Assembly (NCBI GenBank): GCA_009823395.1
Contig: CM020514.1
Location: 7,090,466 to 7,154,465 of the forward strand
From: Thamnaconus septentrionalis
Taxonomy: Eukaryota > Chordata > Actinopteri > Tetraodontiformes > Monacanthidae
Direction: 5' to 3'
Length of the DNA stretch: 64,000 nucleotides
Made by a program: the position numbers and the translations under genes. Below, piece after piece: positions 1 to 12,465 of the stretch. Position 1 is the first letter of the stretch. Each line of letters starts with the position of its first letter. The notes below the pieces were generated by a model. It made no database searches. It saw nothing but the letters and a program-made list of their open reading frames with translations, and was not told the DNA's origin.

Positions 1-4
1 AAGC

Positions 5-35
5 GGGGGAGGGGAGGGGAGGTGGAGGTGGAGGG
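5..35 (+). other. G-rich run, possible G-quadruplex
   Basis: Runs of five, four and four G separated by single A, then several GG pairs, fit a G-quadruplex-capable pattern on the + strand. It is intronic. Function is not shown. Confidence 0.4.
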
Positions 36-692
36 ACTCTCCGCCAGGGGCTGTGAGCGTCGGCCCACGTACTCCTGCTGAGGCGTCTAACCTGCCATTG
101 CTGACTAATTACGAGCCTCCTTATCTGTTCCACATGTGCCTTCACCCCCCCCCCACGCCACCACCCTCACATCTGTCTCCTTATAACATCTCATTTGAGG
201 GGGACGGGTCGATCATTGCATAAGTGAATTCCCGTCGTTGAGTTTAATGTTATTACTATTATTATTATTATTCAGCGCAGGCGCGAGTCATGCAGCTTTC
301 TGAGGCGTTAATGAGGCAAAACCGCTGTGCATTTGCACATTTTTATCAACTCAAAGGATTTGCAGTTTTGTTCCTCCCTCTCCAGTGTTTTATCATCGCA
401 AATGAATTAGGCTTAATCTTTTGATCCAACAAAACAAGCCGTTTGAAGGTTTCGGCACGGGCGGCGGAAGTTTACCGAGGCCAATTTCCTTTATTTATCC
501 TTTTTTTTGTTTTTTGTTTTTTTTTACAAGCTAAATCAAAAAGGAGAGAAAGTGCAGCGGGCTTATCAGAATTCCAGGCAGGATTTTTTTTTTTTTCGGG
601 GGGGGAGGGGAAGCGTCATTTTTCTAACCTGACAAGGCGGCCAGGTTGTACAGATTGCTTCGAGTGGAAGGAAGTGGAACTGGCCGTGCTGT

Positions 693-713
693 CTGCTGCT
701 GCTGCTGCTGCTG
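693..713 (+). repeat. (CTG)7 triplet repeat
   Basis: Seven uninterrupted CTG units lie in the upstream intron. They read as CUG in the sema5b pre-mRNA. Confidence 0.9.
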
Positions 714-2099
714 CTCTTAAATGCTGGCAGAGAATTCTGCAAAGTTTTTGAAAATAACCTGTTGACCTCCTTGGCAGGAAAGAAAAAGGGCCAAGCTTTC
801 GCGCTTTGAGATGAGAGATGATCCGACATGTTACTTTGCGAGACGCGCTTTGAGTCGGCCGGCCTGCTGCCAGGACACGCTACTGTGTGTCGCAACCTTA
901 TATTGCATGTCTCGAAACTGCATGTACACAAATACATAAATCCTCCTTCTAAATGAATTCACTGCCAACAAATCTGTTTATTCTTGTTCCTGTTCCTTTG
1001 TCAATACCAAGCTAGGTTTTATGAAAATGCCTCTAGACTTGAGTGTTTGTCTACCACCAAACGAGCCGACTTGAAGGCACGTCGATGGCTCAGGCCTTTC
1101 GCGTCTGTTCCGACTGGCCGTGCTCGTCTGGAAAGAACGCTAGCGCAGCAACACCACCTTTGCAATTGATTTTCGTTTTCGCTCGCGTCAATCCAGGCCA
1201 CGTAATCGAGTAAATATGTGCAGAGTGGCCAGGCGTGACAAGGGAACGGAGGAATGTTTCTGATTTTTCGCTTCCTCTGTCCGACCTGCGTATCGACCTG
1301 CGTGCCTCGGAACGCATCGTTGAACGCAGCCCGGTGTTACGTTTTCGCTCTGTTTTCACATCTTTATTTTCTTTTCTCCCGAAAGAGTTTTGCATGATTA
1401 ATCACTCAACAAAAAAAAGAAATGCGGAGCTCTGTTAAACAGCATATTGAGCCCTCTCGGGAGGGAATTAGTGACATCACAAAGGGCTGCCTGCTGAAAA
1501 TATGAGCTGCCAAAATAAATAATGTTCTAGTTTCACAAGGGGATCACTGGCAGGGTTTAGAAATGTAACTGTTATAAAGTTGGCAAATTGAATTTGACGT
1601 CACTCGGGACCTTTAATTGAACCGCGGTCCTCTGGCAGCGAGCCTCTATTTTGGTCGCTGGTTCCAAAGCTGACATTTGATCCTCCCCTCGGGCCTCCCC
1701 GCGTCGAGCTCGACATTTAGCAAAACGTGCAGAATCACAGCCAACGACTGGAGTTTTAACGTGCGCTGCCGCGGCCCTGTTGTTCAGCGCAGGTGTTGCC
1801 GCTCTTTGATCGTGACTGTTTGGGGCCAAAGCTGTTTGCTTTCGCAGGCAGATTGTTGCGCAGTATAAAAGTACGGACACTCCTGGCAGCCTTTTTTCCC
1901 CCCCTCTCTCATTTCACAGTCCCTGCAGCTCTCTAAATCTGCTGAGGTGGCCCTTTATTCCCCCCCCCTCTCAACCCCCCTCTTTTTTTTCTGCTGCGGT
2001 GCAGCTTTTCACCAAGGTTGAAGTATTGTCCTTTATCACATGAAATCAGGTTATGTAGCACGAGCTGAGACCCCGAGCATGCTCAAAAGTAGTTAACAT

Positions 2100-2745
2100 A
2101 GGTGAAAAAAGCACTCACATTTTGTACTTCAATAAAAGTAAGGACACTGGGGGGAAAAAAATACTGTGGTAAACCTGAAAGCACTGATTCACCTCGACTC
2201 AAGTCCTTTACTCAAGTAAAAGTAATCAAGTACAGGTTCTGAGATGTACTTAAGTAAAAAGTAAGAATGTTTTTTTGCCGTTGTTGCAACACATTGGTTG
2301 ATAATTCTGCAAAATGAAGTCTGGACTGAGCTGAGCAGAGGTCAGAGGTCTCTAGCATGAGCATCTATATCATTTTTTTACAGCTTTGCTACTTTCAAAA
2401 CAATATTTTTTTTCTTTTTCAACTGCAATACAACCAAACTCTGGTTAGTAGTGAAACTTTTTGGATGTTTACACTGTTTTTTGTTTTTTTTTAACAATAA
2501 CCAATGTCATTTTCAACAGTTTTATTTTTTTCTGCACTGAAAACGTACTAAACACGAAAGTCTCTAAAATATGATCATATGTATTTATACATCATAAATT
2601 GGAATTTGTGTCTTTTATAGACAAAAGTACAGAAGTAGAAAGTCCAGAAGGTAGTATAAGTAACAAGTCATTCGAAAAATAAATACACAAGTACAGATAC
2701 ATAAGAAAATCTTCCAAAGTATTTTTACTTCCCACCTCCGTAGCA
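2100..2745. mobile_element. Decayed hAT-like non-autonomous element (AAGTAAAAGTA type)
   Basis: The block is dense in AAGTACTTTTACT-like words in both orientations: TACTCAAGTAAAAGTAATCA near 2211, TGTACTTAAGTAAAAAGTA near 2245, ACAAAAGTACAGAAGTAGAA near 2622, and TTTTTACTTCCCACCTCC near 2723. This composition, with an end like CTTCCCACC, is typical of a family of short non-autonomous DNA transposons abundant in teleosts. The copy is degenerate and its exact ends and target duplication are not resolved. Confidence 0.5.
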
Positions 2746-3333
2746 CAATAAAAACAATTGTTGACGCAGGAGAACAAATCGTATCAGTCGGCTGGAGGAA
2801 GAAGCAACAAGGACCTCTGTTTAAAAGTACGTAGCGGCGGCTTCGCCAGCATCCAGCCTCAGAAAAAAAAAGGAGATAAAGTTATCCAAGCAAGATACAA
2901 ATCAGCCCCTGGTGTTTACCAGACAAATTCCCCTCGGCTGGTGCTGATCTGTACTGATTGTGGCTTGCAGGGAGCCAAAGAGTCAGGCCGGGTGAGAAAT
3001 TCATTACCTTTGTAACAGCTCGGGCCGAGCTACACCTTCGCTCGCCCGAGCTGCAAAACTGTTCTGGCGTGTGGAAAGAGGCTCTGCGGGGCACCGGCTT
3101 GGCAGGCAGCGCTAGAAACAGGAATTCCAGCACTTTTGCTTGGAATTTATTTCCTACGTCCACCTTATTCTCTCATTCGATTGTTCCAAGGAACTGAATC
3201 GGCAACACGGGAACGCCGAGAAAACTCACTGCTCATCAGTTAGGGTTATAGGTCCTGAAATACACCTATTTTCTGTTCACTATTTTTCATCCCACAGCTA
3301 TGGATGTTAAAGATCTCTGGAAAAACAACATAT

Positions 3334-3508
3334 TTAGCCCTCTGTTTACGTTCCTCCTGCTGAAAAAAAAAAACATGCATTAATGTTAAAATTAATGATT
3401 TGTGCGAAATGCATTTAGCAGCCAGATGGTCTTCGAGAGTGAGCCAACACCTGGCTCAGGTTGTTGTCACCAACCTGGGGGTGGCGTCAGTGCCCTTTGT
3501 GACATCAC
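3334..3508 (+). repeat. Dispersed repeat copy, + orientation
   Basis: TTAGCCCTCTGTTTAC (3334-3349) is followed by CCTCCTGCTGAAA and, about 158 bp later, by GCCCTTTGTGACATCAC (3492-3508). The same two blocks at similar spacing recur at 11695-11852 and 29631-29786, and inverted at 60752-60919. Confidence 0.65.
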
Positions 3509-4694
3509 TGCCTGCTTTAGTGCCCGTTTTCTGAAAAGCAGAACGAGCAAATAAGAATTGAGGGATGGGATTTTAGCATTTGTGGGGAGTTTCTGAGATG
3601 ATAGAGACGCATTATTTGAAAACATTGCTGAACTGAATTGAATTTGCATAATGTGGGGCCTTTAGATTAGTGCTATTATTTACACTGCACACATAAAGAG
3701 GCAGCACTTGGTTTGACCTGGTTTAACTTCATCTGCAGCCGCCGCAAGGAAAACACAGATCGCTGGACATTATTTGGGGGGGAAAAGTGAGAATTAACTA
3801 ATGGGTGGAGGTTCAGGGAGAACAAGACAGGAAATAAATGGGGGTTTTTTTCAGCCGACAACATGCGTCGGGACGAGGCAGCCGGGACGAGATGATGATC
3901 ATGATGGCGCGGGGAGTTGTGGAGCAGTCACAGCAGGCGGCGCGGCAGATGTCAAACAGCTTTTTTCCGATCCCCTTTCCGGAGCTTTCCGGCCGACTCC
4001 AAACATATTGGCCGCATCCATTAGCCGCGTGCTCTCTCGGCGCTCCCTGCCTCCTCCCGTAAATGTGGCACCGTGGATCCGCCGCCGTCCGAAACCCGCG
4101 GTCGGGGCTTTCTGCGGTGCCGTTTGGCTGGAGCGGGAGAACCACCCACATGGCCGCAGCCAGACGTCCCTTAAATCCAAACTGTGATTCAGGAAAGCTG
4201 CCGCGGCCGCCTCTCTCACAGATAGCAGATTATTGGCCTGTGGTTTTCCTGCTGCTGAGCGTTGTTTCCTCCCGGTTTACCGCAGCGTTCCCACTTTGCA
4301 CTGGTCTGGCCAGTTTCCCCCTTTTTTAAGACCGCCTTTTAAAAACACAGGGAGGGGGGTTCCTTTAGGCAAGTCCAGAGGCTTTTCTCTTCATCAGGCT
4401 GCAAGTAGGTCAATAAGACACCTGTTTGGCCCACATCCACTTTCAGCCAAAAGCTTTTCTTTTTTTTTTTTTTTTTTTTTTTTTTACACCTTTTTCGTTG
4501 GACTCAATAAACTGCACTTTTTAATAATAGTAAAAAGATCAAACAATACTATGCAGAATTTTTTTAGAAGAAAATAGATAGAAATATCTATCTATCTATC
4601 TCTCCTATCTATACATGCTGAGTGAATCAGCGATATTGCTCCTCCAGGCATCTCCTCCGGGCACAGGTAGACTGGAAAAAAAAAATAATAATAA

Positions 4695-4702
<8 letters not shown>

Positions 4703-4738
<36 letters not shown>

Positions 4739-4747
4739 ATATGTATA

Positions 4748-4778
<31 letters not shown>
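4703..4778. repeat. (TA)n microsatellite with TGTATA interruptions
   Basis: A run of TA dinucleotides with periodic G substitutions, preceded by an A-rich tract and a short (CTAT)n at 4586-4600. Confidence 0.95.
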
Positions 4779-5095
4779 CTCACAACATATTCTTTCATAA
4801 AAGCCGCCTTGAAACAAACCCCAAGCAGCGATCCGGAAAACCAATTTCTAAGTGAGGCGCGCTGCAGTAAATAACGTGGAATGCCAAGGCAATATGAATG
4901 GCTATGGAATGTAAGAGAATTAAGGGTTCCGAGTTATGCAAAATTCACAACACCAGTATGAACAATAACAAGTGTCTCTATAGTGTGTCATTTATCACTC
5001 TGAATGAGGACTGAGAACTGAGGAGGGACCTTCTTTCCACTTTACCTTTAGTTTCCAGAGAGTTTGTTCTAAATAGCCAAAGTCTGAAAACCGGA

Positions 5096-5243
5096 CCTTT
5101 GTGATATCACAAAGGGCTCCGATATACGCTCAGGTGAGTAAGACCACCCCGAGCAAAGTACTGGCAACACCACTGGAACCTCCGCTTTGAAAAAATGTGG
5201 CAGTCAAAATTTTCGCAGGAGTCTGTAAACAGAAGGCTGAAGG
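5096..5243 (-). repeat. Dispersed repeat copy, inverted orientation
   Basis: A near-perfect palindrome CCTTTGTGATATCACAAAGG begins at 5096, and CTGTAAACAGAAGGCT occurs near 5223. The latter is close to the reverse complement of the AGCCCTCTGTTTACAG block. Order and spacing (about 125 bp) match the family in reverse. Confidence 0.55.
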
Positions 5244-5649
5244 GTTTTTTCCAGTGCAGCACGGCCGCTCCACTAGTTAAGAATGAAAAAGTGAAGATCT
5301 GAGCGGAGCGACGTTCCGGGGATTTATCAATTTAATTTCGTTGCGCTCTCCATGATAGCGCAATTACAATAAAAAACGTCTCATGCCTCAGCACGGGGTC
5401 CTTTCAACAGCGAGAAATCAAAGCTCCACTTAGCTGCTCCCCTTTACTAATTGCTAAAAACAAGCAGCGGCTCACAGCGCTCCGTCTTCCCTCAACTGCC
5501 TGTCTGGTCGGCCTCGGTCTCCCTCAGACTCTCAATCTCTTCACTCAACATTTGCTAACTGACGGTTGATCAGCATCCAACGAAACAAAGCGAGGCGGCA
5601 GGCTGTCCGCTGCGCAGCAGAAAGTAAAAAAAAATCTAAAAAAGCAGGA

Positions 5650-5668
5650 GAAGAAGAAGAAGAAGAAG
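5650..5668. repeat. (GAA)n microsatellite
   Basis: Six or so GAA/AAG units in the upstream intron. Confidence 0.85.
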
Positions 5669-6059
5669 TGAGTGCCAGCAGGAGCTGGCGCTTTGGAAAC
5701 TCATTACCCCGCAAGCGCATTATGTCTGAAAAGCGTCATCGTAATAACTGGACTCGCGCTGCCAGTTTGGCCGCGGCTCTACTTTCATAGGCCGCACCTT
5801 TGTGTGTTTGTGCGCGCGCGCTTGAGTCTGTGTGTGTTTTTGCGCGTAATCTGCACAACTGCCTCCTCTGTGTCCTCTGATTAATACTGTGCCCATTCAC
5901 TGGGAGCTACAGATAACGTAGCTTTAGCCTCCAGCACGCCAGATATGCCGCACTTATTGTTTATTGCAGGTACAAATAACGGGGGCCCCTCCATCGAGAG
6001 GACGGGACGCGCAGCACAATCGCTTTATTCCGTGGCCGCCTTCACATTTATGCAGTGTC

Positions 6060-6600
6060 AGGGGGCAGTAACTAGTTACATGTAACGCCGGCGTTGAATT
6101 ACAAAGTCAAGAGAAGTCGAATCAGTTACATTACTGAAAAAAATGTGTAATTAAATTACAGTTACTTGTGGAATTATTCAGGAATTTAATCACATCTGAC
6201 CAATTTTTACGAAGTATGATTTCACAGTAGACAGTTGTATTTTCAATGGGGTTCATTGAGTGCTAAATTAAATGTTAAGTGGTTGGTTTAGCTGGAATAT
6301 TTTTGCAAAAATGTGGGTAGGTACTAGTTTGACCTTTGAACTTATCTTATTCTGTTGTTGTTGTTGTTGTTGTTTGGAGCACTGCTGGAAGCTTTACACT
6401 GTCAGGTATAAAACAGTATTACATTATAACAGTACAGCATTTATCTAAAAGTAAGAAAAGTCATCAAAATGTAATAAGTTACATTACTTTGATAAAGCAA
6501 TTGAAATAGTTACACTACTATTACATTTTGCATTACATTTTTTTTACGATAGGGTAACTTGTAACTGCAACTAATTACATTTGCAAAGTAATCTTCCCAA
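6060..6600. mobile_element. Decayed non-autonomous DNA transposon (GTTACATTAC type)
   Basis: One end reads CAGTAACTAGTTACATGTAA (from about 6067) and the other ACTTGTAACTGCAACTAATTACATTTGCAAAGTAATCTTCCCAACTCTG. In between are many GTTACATTACT words. The inverted TAACTAGTTACA / TGTAACT arrangement is characteristic of a common vertebrate hAT-like MITE family. A second, truncated copy seems to run off the window at 63862-64000. It sits about 120 bp upstream of a sema-domain exon. Confidence 0.55.
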
Positions 6601-6722
6601 CTCTGCTTTCATGGCCCGCCTGCCGCCTGGTGTGAACGTTGCCGTCGGAAACGACATCTTAACGACTTGGATTATTCTGATTTTATCGCCTCACTCTCTC
6701 CCACTTCCGTCCCTCTCTGAAG

Positions 6723-6858
6723 GAACAGCATCGCCGCTTCGGCCGTGTGTGCCTTCAACCTGAGCGCCATCACCCGGGCCTTCAACGGGCCCTTCCGCTC
6801 CCAGGAGAACCCTCGCTCCACCTGGCTGCCCACGCCCAACCCCATCCACGGCTTCCAG
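6723..6858 (+). CDS. sema5b: sema5b exon, sema domain (window residues 1-45)
   Basis: This 136-bp exon starts with one base completing a split codon after the acceptor ctctctgaag, and ends CAG|gtgggt in phase 0. It encodes [16 protein letters not shown], then a segment with [12 protein letters not shown] and ending NPIHGFQ. This is the conserved class 5 sema stretch that precedes a CGT-beginning exon. One N-glycosylation sequon (NLS) is present. The preceding exon, which should end at this phase, is outside the window. Confidence 0.95.
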
Positions 6859-9800
6859 GTGGGTGACGCCGAGTCCATTCCGCGTCAGCCGCGACATTCA
6901 AAGCGTGTAATGACGCGATTTTTATGATGATGGCAACAGTCTTCGGTGTTTTATGAGCAAAAAAAACATGTTCTGGGTTGGTGATGGGCTGCATGGAGAT
7001 TCTAATGGGTTCACAGTCATTGTCGTGGGTTTACAACACTGAAATGGCGACTCTTAAAATGCATATAATGCGAGTACTAAACGTAATAGTTGGATTTGTG
7101 ATCAACATATATACATATTTTGTATGTAATATATATATATATACAACTATATCAAAAATATTTATATTCTTGATACTTTGAAACAATGTTGCAATAACAA
7201 TAATAACACAAAAATCATAATAGTAGTTCCTCATCAGGAACTACTACTGCACTCGCAGCTAATGCTGCAATAGAAGCTTGAAAGAAAATATCTCTGGATC
7301 TAGTGGCGATACAATGGATGCAATGTAAATCCAATTTTTAAAAAAAACTTACCCCCTGCTGTAAAGAGAAACCTGCCACTATACGATAAAGTTAAACATC
7401 TGTGTAGTTATTTTCCAAGTGAGCAACAATGGACAGCGTTCGTAGCAGGGCGGATTGAGACACGCTAGGATGCTAGGATGCAATCACAGAGCTCTGGAAT
7501 CTTCAGGTTGCTCTCAGAATTATGCAAAATCCTGAGGGACACTCGTTAATGAGCACAATTTGAAACACTGCAGCGAAAATGTGCAAATAAAAGCGATCAA
7601 CTATCGAGTCAATGGGACGGCAGATATCCTTGAAAGTGAAAACCATCTTCTCCTCATTCCGAGTCCTCGAGGGGGAGCGGGCGCCGTAATCCACAGCTGA
7701 GCTCTCCAAGATAAACAAAGCACCGCGAAAGCTGTGACCTCACCGTTAACACTTCTCTGCTGTCTCCACTTCAATGGCTGCCGATTCGATACCTCACCTC
7801 CCCACCACCTCCTCTCCTCTCTTCAGTGCGGCACCATCAATGACGGCGGCCCCAACGATGGGCTGACGGAGCGCAGCCTGCAGGACGCCCAGCGGCTCTA
7901 CCTGATGAACGACGTGGTGCAGCCGGAGTCCGTCGACCCGCTGGTCATGCAGGACGACGTGCGCTTCTCCAACCTGGTGGTGGACATCGTCCAGGGCATG
8001 GACTCCCTCTACCACGTCATCTACATCAGCACAGGTGTGCGACCGAGAGGGTTGCTGATTGTGTTTGATCTGTTCGTTTCTTTGTTTGATTTGCTCATAT
8101 CATTATTACTATTAAATGTCTCTACTATTATACTACTACTACCATACTATAATATACAATATTAACTATAGTATAGTGTTGTATCGTAGTTGTATAGTAT
8201 AGTATATAGTATAGCATACTATATACTATAGCAGTGTTTCTCAACTGGTGGGTCGCAACCCACTTTTGGGTCACCGCTGTATCGATTGGGTTGCAGATTA
8301 GTGGGCAGTTCCCCCTCTTTATTTTTTAAGGATTTTTAAAATAGATGTATTTATAGAGAAAATGTCGGGAATTTATTTTGCAGAACACGCAATACAATTC
8401 AATAATTTCAATAATTTATTTACTACACAAGATAGAAAGTCGGCTAGCGTTTTTGTTTTTGTGGAATAAATTGGTTTGTGACCTCATGATAAGGAAAAAA
8501 AAATGTCCGTCTCCACCAGTTGAGAACCACTGTACTATGAAGGACAACTACGATGTTATACTAAACTATCCTATATAACTATACTATACTACAATTACCA
8601 TCAGATTACTTCTATCTACTACTAAAAAATTTCTTCTAAAAAAAATCTTTCTCGTCCAATCAGAATACGGCACCATCCTGAAGGCGCTGGCCACGCCCAA
8701 TAAGAACCTGCAGGGCTGTTACCTGGAGGAGTTGGAGCTCTTCCCGCCGGGTGTGCGGGAGCCGATCCTGAGCTTGCAGATCCTGCACAGCGACAGGTCG
8801 CTCTTCGTGGGGCTGAACAACCGCGTCCTGAAGATCCCGCTGGAGAGGTGCTCCACCTACAAGACCGAGGCGTAAGTCTGCAACTTACGTTGATTTTTAG
8901 TTAAGAATGTTTTTCTAACCTTCGTTGGAGCAATGGTTTGTATATGAAGATGAACAGAGCTTCCAGTTTCGAAAAGGTGGTCAACCCAAAAAACTTGCAT
9001 TCTATTGCTTGGCCAGCAGGGGCGGCAAAAATGGTTGCAAAAAGGCTAAAAATGACTGCCTGTCAAAGGATCATTCAATTCATACCTTTACAAATGTTTA
9101 TTTTACCTTGTTTTTATTTTTTTTGCCGGGAGGGCCCAATCTTTACGAAACAACACACATTGAATTGGCCCAAATGTCCCCGTACACTTCCATATATGGA
9201 ATCGTCCGGTTTTAAGGAAAACCGAAACTTCGACATGACTCGGGAAAATCGTGAAACCAATCTCTAAGCCTCAAAACAAGTGAGTAACGTCACAATTGCA
9301 CCCATCTATCAAATCTGTCTGACACTGAAGACACAAGTGCATAAAAGTTGTTTGTGGCACTTTACCCTTGTTCAACGCTGCCCCTAGTGGCAGGACACTG
9401 CTACTCCTCAGCAGAAAGCTTTTTGCCAGACTGGCTCTAATGAGGTCTCTTGATTGTGGTTCAAAAATATTCCGGGTTTAAAGTAAAGAGCCGCAGAAGG
9501 AGGGAGCGCTGGGACTGTGCGCCGTTCTTGTGCATACTGAATTGTTCATTTCATGTGTTTCGTAGGCGGATCTGGTTGAACCTGCTTAGCCCCCTATTGA
9601 GGGTAATTATCCCTCCTCAAATAAGATTAATATCTGAAAGAACTTGGATATAATCATGGAATTCCTTGCGGAGCCAGACAAATAATTGGGGCCTCGTCTG
9701 CCCACTAAAGGAAATTAATTTGTTCGTCTGACCAAAAAGAATGAAGCGCCGCATAATGAAGTCAGAGCACTGTTCTGCTTTCTTTCTCTTTTTTTTTTTT

Positions 9801-10609
9801 TTTGGTGGGGGGGTCTTAATCAGAGGGGGGAAATAATAATAATAACTGTGCATGTTTTGGTGGAGTCGCATTGTTCAGATGGCGCCTCGTCCACGCCTAC
9901 GTGGCTATTTTGCAAATATTCCTCCTTCTATGTACTCTTTTGTTCGCTACAACCAGAACAATTCTTTCCACTGTGAAAATTTTAATAGAGGCTTTAATGT
10001 TTCCTTATTGTTGTTGTTATTGTGGGTCTTCTACAACGACAGCAGATATAAAGCAGACAGAACCAAAACATCCGTGTTCTCCAACCAGTCTGCCCGCCTC
10101 TGGCATCAACAAGGCGTTTTCCTCCACACAACTGCAACCAAGAAATAGTTTAGATGTGAAAATCCCAGTCGAACACAAGTTTGTGAAGCAGACAACCATG
10201 GCTGAGTCGCCATTTGTCTTTATAAGCAATGATGTCTGATTAGCAACATGCTCTTACTCTTGGTGGTTATAGCGCCACCTCTTGGTTTGGCTGGCATACC
10301 TGCATTTGTATTAGCATTTGGATGTGATTACAATTAGAAATTAAAGAAATGTCTTTTGGAAATACCAACGTACACGTGGACAGAGTTGTAGATGCACGGG
10401 GTGAGATCTCAGGCTCTGCCATCTCCAGCCTCACTCTTATTTTTTGCTGAAAAAAAAAAAAAAATCTCCAGCTCCAGGGTGAGCAAGCGAGGAAAAATCT
10501 CCCTGGCTGTCAGTCTAACCTTCTGTATCTCATCAGTGCTCTCAATCAGGAACCTCGACCCCGCCAAGTCAGCTTGGTTTTAGCATACAAATGCCTGCAT
10601 GCTTTCACC

Positions 10610-10660
<51 letters not shown>

Positions 10661-10769
10661 AGAGAGGGAACCCTGATGATTTGTGTGTGGGCTGGTACTC
10701 GAACGAGTCTCATACTGTAGGTGCATCTGGCCTGATGAGTCAGCTCGCTATTTCTGGGATCTACACACT

Positions 10770-10810
<41 letters not shown>

Positions 10811-12433
10811 CCAGGTCGAGGAAAAAATGCATTTTATAAGCTGCATTTGAAACTCGCACTGAAAAAAGACTATCAGACAGGAGGAACTAGCCTAGCGAGA
10901 TGCTTTAATCTTACTTAAGACACAGCTGGGTGAGAAAATGAAGGGTGCGCAGGAGAAAGAGGGATTGTGGGTAAGCTAGTTCACCTGTAATCCACTCTCT
11001 TTTTTTTTTCCCCGTATGCTCCAGCAGCTGACTCATTCTTTCAGATGCACAGCAGCTACAACAAAACTAGCACGAGCTGCGGCACAGAGGTTATCCTGTC
11101 CGTCAGCGCGGCACCTCAGCCGGTCTGGAAGGACTCAAGCAAACAGGGAAACAGCAGTTTAACAATAAGGGCTTTAGGGCAGAAGAGAGCCAGGTAGTTG
11201 AGGGGTTCACAATATTGCCTGTAATTTATATACCTGGAGCTGAAAGGATTTACCAGAGCAAACGTTCATGGCAGTTCGCCTGCTGCGGCTCTTGCAGTAC
11301 GTCCATGTCCGGACTTTGTTATTTATCATCAGTTATTTTATTTCCTCCTGGACTCCAGCGAGGCAGCCTCACACTAAAAGAGAATAACTAGAGCAGACAG
11401 GCCCTTTAAATAAAAGATCTGTCTAACTGTCTAAATTCACCCAGATATATTAAAAGAGGCCCGGTTATGAAAAATTGACTTTTTCTGCTTTTTTTCTTTT
11501 AAACGTGGACGAGACGTAACCGCATGAGAGCTAGTAGCTAATTTCCCCCTGCTAGTTAGCGCTAGCAGTGAGTGGCTGGGCAATCAAAAGGGAGTGGTCT
11601 GTTCCAATGCAGAGCCATGGAACAGCCATGGAAGAGCTCTATGGAGATCAGTTTTCCATAGAGCACGATAGAGCTCCAGACGACAGAGGGCATGTTTAGC
11701 CCTCTGTTTACAGCCGTCGAGAAAGGAAGAGCTGGGTTTTAGCCTACTGCTAAAACTCACACTCTGTTGGATGTTTGGAAAGCAACAAAAACAAAGTGTA
11801 GTCCATAATGTAGGGAATCAGGTTTGTGTGCCCTTTGTGATGTCATAAGGGGTTAGTTTCCAGAAATATTTTCATGCGCAGGTTGTTATTTCTGAAGAAA
11901 TCAAAAATAATCATCAAATAAATATCAAAAATGAGACTAGTACACAAAGTAGCAGCCGTCTGTTTGTTAGAAGGCCAGTGGACTATTGCGCAGAGCACGC
12001 AGTGCTGTGGACATGTTGTCGCACAGCTTGACTAAATGTTTGCCTGAAACATAACAGCCGCGGTGTCTGCAAACAAATCTCTCACTTTTCTTTTTATTCT
12101 TTATTGGCATGGTTGTTTTTTTTGAACAGTCTGAAGCAAATTGTACGTTTTACAACCAGAATCCTCTCAGAAAAGAAGCGTTTGACTTCATCGCCAGGGC
12201 ACCGCCGAGCTCTCTCCTGCTCTCCCTGCGTTCCCTTTGCAGCTGTTTAAACTTCTTCTTCCTGTGTGCGTGCATGTTGTGCGTGCATGTGTGTGTCTAT
12301 GCAGCGTGGAAACGACACACCTGCCGCGCCATCTCTTTGTCTGAACACACACTTCGCCTTTGTAGCCTTGGCTGAATGAGTCTTTCTTTCCCCCCCCCTT
12401 CGTCTCGTCCGCATTGTGTGTGGCCAACCTATT

Positions 12434-12465
<32 letters not shown>

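Larger units (their letters stand above)
1..6722 (+). other. sema5b: Intron of sema5b upstream of the first visible exon
   Basis: I found no segment that extends the sema domain or looks like a coding exon here, so I read this as the 3' part of an intron at least 6.7 kb long. It ends in a pyrimidine-rich tract and AG at 6721-6722. Contents: a G-rich run at 5-35, (CTG)7 at 693-713, a decayed transposon-like block at about 2100-2745, parts of a dispersed palindromic-end repeat (1473, 3334-3508, 5096-5243), an (AT)n microsatellite at 4703-4778, and a GTTACATTAC-type repeat at about 6060-6600 ending 120 bp before the exon. GC-rich patches (3850-4220) contain open frames without recognisable domains. 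Confidence 0.75.

Noticed and set aside
3801..4329. Overlapping open frames in a GC-rich patch of the upstream intron
   Set aside because: Several frames on both strands are open at once, as expected for GC-rich DNA; none resembles a semaphorin exon.
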